Positions 58,075-64,000 of a stretch of DNA of 64,000 nt are shown here, in pieces. The notes beneath the pieces were generated by a model that searched no databases, had not been told where the DNA came from, and saw only the letters and a program-made list of their open reading frames with translations. Made by a program: the position numbers and the translations under genes. Each line of letters starts with the position of its first letter. Position 1 is the stretch's first letter. Source of the stretch: Naasia sp. (GTDB lineage Bacteria; Actinomycetota; Actinomycetes; Actinomycetales; Microbacteriaceae); NCBI RefSeq assembly GCF_025465545.1, contig NZ_JAODMK010000044.1, positions 24,563 to 88,562 on the forward strand. Direction: 5' to 3'.

Positions 58075-58986
58075 TCACCGCGCAAGTCCCGCGCGGAGGA
58101 CGACGGCAGCGAGCTTCTGGGGAGCCTCCAGTTCCTGCCAGGTCCAGCGCGCCACTCCCAGGCCGAGCGCCCGCAGCCGGTCCTCACGACGCTTCTCTCG
58201 CCAGACCGTGTCCTCGGGACGCTCGCCGTAGCGGCCCTGGTACTTGATGCGCCCGTCGAACTCCCCGACCACGCGCTGCTCGGGCCACCAGAAGTCGACC
58301 CGGCCGATCGACCCTCGCCAATCCCGGAAGGAGTGCTGCAGGATCGGCGCCGGGAAGTTCAGCCGGTGCAGCACGAGCCGGCTCACCGACTCACCCGGCG
58401 ACTCCGCGAGCGGCGTCGCGAAGTCGAGCACCCTCTGCACCTTCCGCCACGCGCGGCGCTCGGACGAGTCCGCCTCGGCCTGGGCGAGCGGGAGGCTCCC
58501 GCCCGCCGCCAGCGCCGCGTCCGCGAAGGCGACCGCCTCCGCGAACGGCGAGACCGCCGCCAGGTCGACGAGCGTCCGCTCGAGCGTGGTGACACGGAGG
58601 CCGCCGACTTCGACGAATGCAACCTCAGCGGCCGCCGCGTGACGGCGGACCCCATCGGAGGCGCGGCCGCCGGACGCGCACCTCGTGAGGATGTGCACGT
58701 CGCGGTCGGGGAATCGCAGGAACGGCAGCCCGTGCAGCAGTGCCGCCGACTGGTGCGAGAAGACCGGCGGGCGCTCGGCCACCAGTGCGAAGGCGTGCAG
58801 GGCCAGAAGCGCCCGTTCCATGGCGCCCGCCGCGGCCCACCTGGCGGTCGGCAGGTAGACGCCGCGGCGGAGGCGGGTGAGGTGCCCCTGTTCGGCTTCC
58901 CGCCGCAGCCGGCGACCGTCCTCGGGGGACTCGAGCTCCCGGACCAGGAGCAGTTCAGCGGGAGCGCCGTCCATCGTTGCCGTCAT
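58075..58986 (-). CDS. AbiEi-like HTH antitoxin-type N-terminus with DUF559/Vsr-like nuclease-type C-terminus
   Basis: GHLTRLRRGVYLP; SHQSAALLHGLPFL; VTTLERTLVDLAA; RVDFWWPEQRVVGEFDGRIKY...REKRREDRLRALGLGVARWTWQEL. Confidence 0.78.
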   Translation of the reverse strand: MTATMDGAPAELLLVRELESPEDGRRLRREAEQGHLTRLRRGVYLPTARWAAAGAMERALLALHAFALVAERPPVFSHQSAALLHGLPFLRFPDRDVHILTRCASGGRASDGVRRHAAAAEVAFVEVGGLRVTTLERTLVDLAAVSPFAEAVAFADAALAAGGSLPLAQAEADSSERRAWRKVQRVLDFATPLAESPGESVSRLVLHRLNFPAPILQHSFRDWRGSIGRVDFWWPEQRVVGEFDGRIKYQGRYGERPEDTVWREKRREDRLRALGLGVARWTWQELEAPQKLAAVVLRAGLAR

Positions 58987-59100
58987 GGGCGGATCGTCGC
59001 TCGGGCGGAGCCCGCGCTCCCGGCCGTGGCGCGCACCGGTGGCGTCCCGCTGGCGCCCGCGCCTTGGGGAGGACGATCCGCGGTCCGAGGAACGCAACGC

Positions 59101-59151
59101 TGCGGCCACCCTGCAACGGTGCGCGGTTGCCGCTCGGCCGGACGGATGCGG
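59101..59151. repeat. Palindromic direct repeat, copy B
   Basis: TGCGGCCACCCTGCAACGGTGCGCGGTTGCCGCTCGGCCGGACGGATGCGG; aligns without gaps to copy A. Confidence 0.6.
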
Positions 59152-59283
59152 CCGTCGGAGGGAATGGGGCGCCTCGCCCGGGCCGGCGTGCAGGTGGCGT
59201 CCGTATACTGGTGGGACTGATGGACGACCCTCCCTGCGCCCATACCGACCTCCCCGCCTGCGTGCGGCCGACGGGGAGCATCC

Positions 59284-60648
59284 GTGCTGTTTGAGTGGCT
59301 GATGCTCGGCGTCGGCGTCCTCCTGACGATCGGCACCGGCTTCTTCGTCGCCTCCGAGTTCGCCCTCGTCAATCTCGACCGGTCCGACCTGGAGGCTCGC
59401 GAGGGGCGCGGTGAGCGGCACCTGGGCACCGTCATCGGCGCGCTCAAGGTCACCTCGACCCACCTCTCCAGCGCGCAGCTGGGCATCACGATCACCACCC
59501 TGCTCACCGGCTACACGATGGAGCCGGCGATCAGCGCGCTCCTCCGGGCGCCGCTCACCGCGCTCGGGCTGCCGGACGGCGCGGTTCAGCCGGTCGGCAC
59601 GGTCGCCGGCGTGCTGCTGGCCACCCTGCTGTCGATGATCTTGGGCGAACTGGTTCCCAAGAACCTCGCGCTCGCGCTGCCGCGAGGAGTCGCCAAGGTC
59701 GTCATCCCGTTCCAGGTCGGCTTCACGACGGTGTTCCGGCCCGCCGTGCGCCTGCTCAACAGCACCGCGAACGGCATCCTCCGCCTGATCGGCATCGAGC
59801 CGAAGGAGGAGCTCTCGGGAGCGCGCACCGCCGACGAGCTGAGCTCGCTCGTGCGGCGCTCCGCCCTCGCCGGCGTGCTCGACCGCGACACGGCCACGCT
59901 GCTCACTCGCACCCTCGGCTTCTCCGACCACATCGCGGCCGACGTGATGACGCCGCGTCCGCGCGTCGCAAGCCTGGAGCGATCAGACATGGCGTCCGAC
60001 GTGCTCGAGCTCGCCCGCCGCACCGGGTACTCGCGATTCCCCGTGACCGACCAGGGTCTCGACGACATCGTGGGCTTCGTGCACGTGAAGCAGGCCGTCT
60101 CGGTGCCCCGCGAGAAGCGGACGACGGTGCCGGTCGGGGCCCTGCAGACCGAGGCGTTGAGGGTGCCGGAGACCATGCGGCTCGACACGCTGCTCGAGGA
60201 GCTCCGGGGCCGGGGCTACCAGATGGCGGTCGTGGTGGATGAGTACGGCGGCACCGCGGGAGTTGCGACGCTCGAGGACCTCGTGGAGGAGCTCGTCGGC
60301 GACCTCGTCGACGAGCACGACCGCACGCGCGCCGGCGTGGTGCGCTCCAAGACCTCGCTCGCCTTCCCCGGCAGCCTCCGCCCGGACGAGCTCCTCGAGC
60401 AGACCGGCATCGAGGTGCCCGAGGAGGGGCCATACGAGACGGTCGCCGGCTTCGTCCTCAGCGAGCTCGGCCGGATCGCCAAGGTCGGCGACGAGGTCGC
60501 CCTGCCCACGGGCGTGCTCCGCGTGATGCGGCTGGACGGGCGGCGCATCGACCGGCTCCGGTACACGCCGACCGTGCCGGCGACCGAGCCCAGCCAGGCG
60601 GGTGCGCGCCCGGTCGCGTCCCGGGCCGTGCAGGAGGGGAAGCGATGA
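59284..60648 (+). CDS. CNNM/CBS domain (hemolysin/CorC-family) membrane protein
   Basis: GTGFFVASEFALVNLDRSDLEAREGRGERH; VVVDEYGGTAGVATLEDLVEELVGDLVDEHD. Confidence 0.92.
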   Translation: MLFEWLMLGVGVLLTIGTGFFVASEFALVNLDRSDLEAREGRGERHLGTVIGALKVTSTHLSSAQLGITITTLLTGYTMEPAISALLRAPLTALGLPDGAVQPVGTVAGVLLATLLSMILGELVPKNLALALPRGVAKVVIPFQVGFTTVFRPAVRLLNSTANGILRLIGIEPKEELSGARTADELSSLVRRSALAGVLDRDTATLLTRTLGFSDHIAADVMTPRPRVASLERSDMASDVLELARRTGYSRFPVTDQGLDDIVGFVHVKQAVSVPREKRTTVPVGALQTEALRVPETMRLDTLLEELRGRGYQMAVVVDEYGGTAGVATLEDLVEELVGDLVDEHDRTRAGVVRSKTSLAFPGSLRPDELLEQTGIEVPEEGPYETVAGFVLSELGRIAKVGDEVALPTGVLRVMRLDGRRIDRLRYTPTVPATEPSQAGARPVASRAVQEGKR

Positions 60649-61682
60649 GCGACTGGGCCGGGCTCGGCTGGCTCGCCGTGCTGCTGCTCGTGAACGCGTT
60701 CTTCGTGGCGGCCGAATTCGCGGTCATCTCGGCACGGCGCTCGCAGATCGAACCGCTCGCGGAGCGGGGCAAGCGCAGCGCGCGGACCGCCCTCTTCGCC
60801 ATGGAGCACGCCACGCTGATGCTCGCCACGGCGCAGCTCGGCATCACCGTGTGCTCGCTGCTGATCCTCAACGTCTCCGAGCCGGCCATCCACCACCTCC
60901 TCGAGGTGCCGCTGCACCTGACCGGCCTGCCGGAGCCGTTCATCGGCGTCGCCGCGTTCGTGGTGGCGCTGCTGATCGTGTCGTTCCTGCACGTGGTCCT
61001 CGGCGAGATGGTGCCGAAGAACATCTCCTTCTCGGTGCCGGACCGGGCAGTGCTGCTGCTGGCGACCCCCCTCGTCTTCATCGGCGCGCTCTTCCGCCCG
61101 CTGATCGCGACCCTCAACGCGGTGTCCAACGGCGTGCTGAGGCTCGCCCGGGTGGAGCCGAGGGACGAGGCCGTGAGCACCTTCACGCTGGACGAGGTGC
61201 AGACGATCGTCGACCAGTCCACTCGCGAGGGCGTGCTCGACGATCGCTCCGGCGCCCTCACCGCGGCGTTCGAGTTCACCGAGAAGAAGGTGGCGGACAT
61301 CACGATCGCCGTCGACCAGCTCGTGAGCCTCCCCGAGGACGCCACCCCGTCCGATCTCGAGCGCGCCGTCGCCCAGCACGGCTTCTCCCGCTACGTGCTC
61401 GTCGACGAGGAGGGCGAGCCGACCGGCTACCTGCACCTCAAGGACGTGCTCGAGCTCGACGACGACGAGGCAGACCGGCCGGTGCCGCCGAAATTCCTCC
61501 GCCAGCTGATCTCGGTCTTCGAGGGCACCGAGCTGGAGGATGCGCTCGCCATCATGCGGCGAGCAAGCGTGCACGTGGTGCGGGTGTTCGACGAGCTGGG
61601 CGCCACCACCGGTGTGCTGTTCCTCGAGGACATCATCGAGGAGCTGGTCGGCGAGGTGCAGGACGCGACCCGGCGCCGCTGA
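60645..61682 (+). CDS. CNNM/CBS domain membrane protein (second copy)
   Basis: NAFFVAAEFAVISARRSQIEPLAERGKRSAR; VFDELGATTGVLFLEDIIEELVGEVQDATRR; ATGA overlap. Confidence 0.92.
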   Translation: MSDWAGLGWLAVLLLVNAFFVAAEFAVISARRSQIEPLAERGKRSARTALFAMEHATLMLATAQLGITVCSLLILNVSEPAIHHLLEVPLHLTGLPEPFIGVAAFVVALLIVSFLHVVLGEMVPKNISFSVPDRAVLLLATPLVFIGALFRPLIATLNAVSNGVLRLARVEPRDEAVSTFTLDEVQTIVDQSTREGVLDDRSGALTAAFEFTEKKVADITIAVDQLVSLPEDATPSDLERAVAQHGFSRYVLVDEEGEPTGYLHLKDVLELDDDEADRPVPPKFLRQLISVFEGTELEDALAIMRRASVHVVRVFDELGATTGVLFLEDIIEELVGEVQDATRRR

Positions 61683-61745
61683 CCGGCGCCAGCCGTCGAG
61701 GCCGGCAGACCGGCCCCGCCTGTCGCCGCAAGCGCCAGCGAGCAG

Positions 61746-62825
61746 TCAGCGCCAGCGAGCCCGCAGGTACTGCGCCGGCCAGTAGTCGAGCACCACGCCG
61801 AGCTCGTGGGCGGCGCGGAGCGGGAAGTGCGGCTCCCGCATCAGCTGACGCCCCATCATCACGGCGTCGGCGTGCCCGGCGGCGATGATCTCCTCGGCCT
61901 GGGCGGGCTCGGTCACCAAGCCGACGGCGCTGACCGCGACCCCGGACTGCGCCTTGACGTGCGCCGCGAGCGGAACCTGATAGCCCGGGCCGACCGGGAT
62001 GGGCACGCCAGGCAGGCTCCCGCCGCTCGACACATCGAACAGGTCCGCTCCCGCCGTCCGCGCCCAGCCGGCGACGGTGGCGGTGTCCTGCACACTCCAG
62101 CCGTCCTCGACCCAGTCGGTGCCGCTGAAGCGGACGAACACGGGCACGCTCTCGCCCACCCGCTGCCGGATGGCCCGGACCACCCGGAGCACGATCCTGG
62201 CCCGGTTCTCCAGGCTGCCGCCGTACTCGTCGGTGCGCAGGTTGCTGAGCGGCGACAGGAACTCGTGCAGCAGGTAGCCGTGCGCGGCGTGCACCTCGAC
62301 CAGGTCGAATCCGGCGGCGACGGCCCGTTCCGCGCCCTCCGCGAACGCCTCGACGACGGCGTCGATCCCGGCCACATCGAGCGCGATCGGCGCCGCAAGC
62401 CCGGGGAACGGCAGGACGGACGGGGCGACAGTGGTCCAGGCCCCCTCGTCTGCGGTCAGGCTGCCGCTCCGGCCCCCGAGCTCCGGGTGCACGGACGCCT
62501 TGCGGCCGGCGTGCGCCAGCTGCATCCCCGCGACGGCGCCCCGCTCGTGCAGGAAGTCGACGATGCGTCGCCACGCCTGCGCCTGCTCGTCGTTCCAGAT
62601 GCCGGTGTCCTGCGCGGAGATCCGGCCCTCGGGGACAACGGCGGTCGCCTCGCTCATGACGAGTCCGGCGCCGCCGACGGCCATGGAGCCGAGGTGCACG
62701 AGGTGCCAGTCGGTGGGCACGCCGTCCCTGCGCTGCACCGAGTACTGGCAGAGGGGCGAGACCCAGATCCGGTTGCGGATCGTGACGCCGCGGACGGTGA
62801 GGGGCGCGAACAGGGCGGACGGCAT
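61746..62825 (-). CDS. NADH:flavin oxidoreductase/OYE family (YqjM-like)
   Basis: SALFAPLTVRGVTIRNRIWVSPLCQYS; GMQLAHAGRKAS; EVHAAHGYLLHEFLSPLSNLRTDEYGGSLENRARI. Confidence 0.92.
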   Translation of the reverse strand: MPSALFAPLTVRGVTIRNRIWVSPLCQYSVQRRDGVPTDWHLVHLGSMAVGGAGLVMSEATAVVPEGRISAQDTGIWNDEQAQAWRRIVDFLHERGAVAGMQLAHAGRKASVHPELGGRSGSLTADEGAWTTVAPSVLPFPGLAAPIALDVAGIDAVVEAFAEGAERAVAAGFDLVEVHAAHGYLLHEFLSPLSNLRTDEYGGSLENRARIVLRVVRAIRQRVGESVPVFVRFSGTDWVEDGWSVQDTATVAGWARTAGADLFDVSSGGSLPGVPIPVGPGYQVPLAAHVKAQSGVAVSAVGLVTEPAQAEEIIAAGHADAVMMGRQLMREPHFPLRAAHELGVVLDYWPAQYLRARWR

Positions 62826-62841
62826 GGGACTCTCCGGAGGG

Positions 62842-63240
62842 TCAGGCGAGCGACTCCAGGAACGCACGCAACCCCGCGACTCCGGTGAAGACGTGCCCGG
62901 CGATCCCGATCGCTTCGGCGCCGTCGATGTTGACGGCTCTGCTGTCGATGAAGACCATCTCCGCCGCCGTTATTCCCAGCTCGCGAGCACGTGCTCGAAG
63001 ATGGCGGCCTCCGGCTTCAGGAGGCCGAGCTCGCCGCTCACCAGGACGGCGTCGAAGAGCGTGCCGAGCGGGGAGAAGCGGAAGGCGGCGCCGACGTCGG
63101 GTCCGGCGTGGGACAGCAGCGCCGGCCCGCAGCTCGATCAGGAGCCCCGACGCCCCCGGCTCCACGCTGAGCCGCCGGCTCGGGACGTCGGCGAGCCACA
63201 GCTGACGGATCCGCGCGCGGGGCCAGCCCGTCACCGTATC
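62842..63240 (-). pseudogene. HAD-IA family hydrolase remnant, frameshifted
   Basis: LLSHAGPDVGAAFRFSPLGTLFDAVLVSGELGLLKPEAAIFEHVLASWE* in one frame continues as ARELGITAAEMVFIDSRAVNIDGAEAIGIAGHVFTGVAGLRAFLESLA in another; N-terminal DxD motif absent. Confidence 0.65.
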
Positions 63241-63295
63241 GGCCGGGCTCCGCCGTTCGGCGCCGGAGCGCACGGGGCGGAATAGTCTGAGCCGC

Positions 63296-64000
63296 ATGGC
63301 CGATTGGCGCACCTGGACCGACGCGGACACCGTCCGGCAGTACCGCGTGCCTGTCCAGGGTGACGACAAGTACTCGCGCGGCGTGCTCGGCATGCACACC
63401 GGATCGGCCGCCTACCCGGGTGCCGCGGTGCTGGGGGTGGAAGGGGCGTGCCGGACCGGCATCGGGATGGTCCGCTACCTCGGCGGTGAGCGCGCGGCCG
63501 GCTTCGTGCTGCAGCGCCGCCCCGAGATCGTCACCGCCCCGGGCCGGGTGCAGGCCTGGCTGCTCGGCTCCGGCATGAACGCCGCCGACCGGTCGGAGGA
63601 GCTGCGCCGCCGGCTGGACGAGGCGCTCGGCCAGGACGTCCCCATCGTCCTCGATGCCGGGGCCCTCGACCTCGCCGGCACGGCGACCGGTCCGACGGTG
63701 ATCACGCCGCACGCCGGCGAGCTCGCGACCCTGCTGGCCGGCCGGGGCACCGAGGTCCAGCGAGCTCAGGTGTCCGCCGCCCCCGAGGAGTGGGCGGCGC
63801 GGGCGGCCGACCTGCTCGGCGTCGTTGTGCTGCTCAAGGGCAGCGTCACCCATGTCGCCGCGCCGGGCGGCGGCGGCGTTCGCGTGCAGGCGGGACCGCC
63901 CTGGCTCGCGACCGCCGGCTCGGGCGATGTGCTGGGCGGCGTGCTCGGCGCCCTCGTCGCGGCCCGCTCCGACGAGGTGCTGGCCGCCCCGGAACGGCTC
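63296..64000 (+). CDS. nnrD: ADP-dependent NAD(P)H-hydrate dehydratase (3' truncated by window end)
   Basis: KYSRGVLGMHTGSAAYPGAAVLGVEGACRTGIGMVRY; VITPHAGEL; TAGSGDVLGGVLGAL. Confidence 0.85.
   Translation, partial: MADWRTWTDADTVRQYRVPVQGDDKYSRGVLGMHTGSAAYPGAAVLGVEGACRTGIGMVRYLGGERAAGFVLQRRPEIVTAPGRVQAWLLGSGMNAADRSEELRRRLDEALGQDVPIVLDAGALDLAGTATGPTVITPHAGELATLLAGRGTEVQRAQVSAAPEEWAARAADLLGVVVLLKGSVTHVAAPGGGGVRVQAGPPWLATAGSGDVLGGVLGALVAARSDEVLAAPERL

Overview
This is a 64 kb high-GC actinobacterial chromosomal window; gene content, tmRNA tag and synteny suggest Microbacteriaceae (inference). Backbone genes include prfB-ftsE-ftsX-smpB-ssrA, hisN-rsgA-aroA, a SigH/SigR sigma factor with its ZAS anti-sigma, the fused 2-oxoglutarate decarboxylase/dehydrogenase OdhA/Kgd, two CNNM/CBS transporters and nnrD (cut by the window end). 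Accessory content: (i) an ECF/anti-sigma pair; (ii) a tad pilus locus split into tadABC and TadE/TadG parts by a membrane-protein pseudogene, a histidine phosphatase and two translationally coupled dynamin-like GTPases; (iii) an ECF42-type sigma with a DGPF/YciI protein; (iv) a large sugar-catabolism region (27.5-45.6 kb) with an Rbs-type ABC transporter, a six-gene overlapping operon of unclear substrate, ribokinase/GntR, a transaldolase-like protein and an L-fuconate-type oxidative pathway; (v) an AbiEi-HTH/DUF559 nuclease-like gene between two ~51-bp palindromic direct repeats. No CRISPR array, tRNA, rRNA or transposase was recognised. All homology calls are by eye from the translations; no searches were run.
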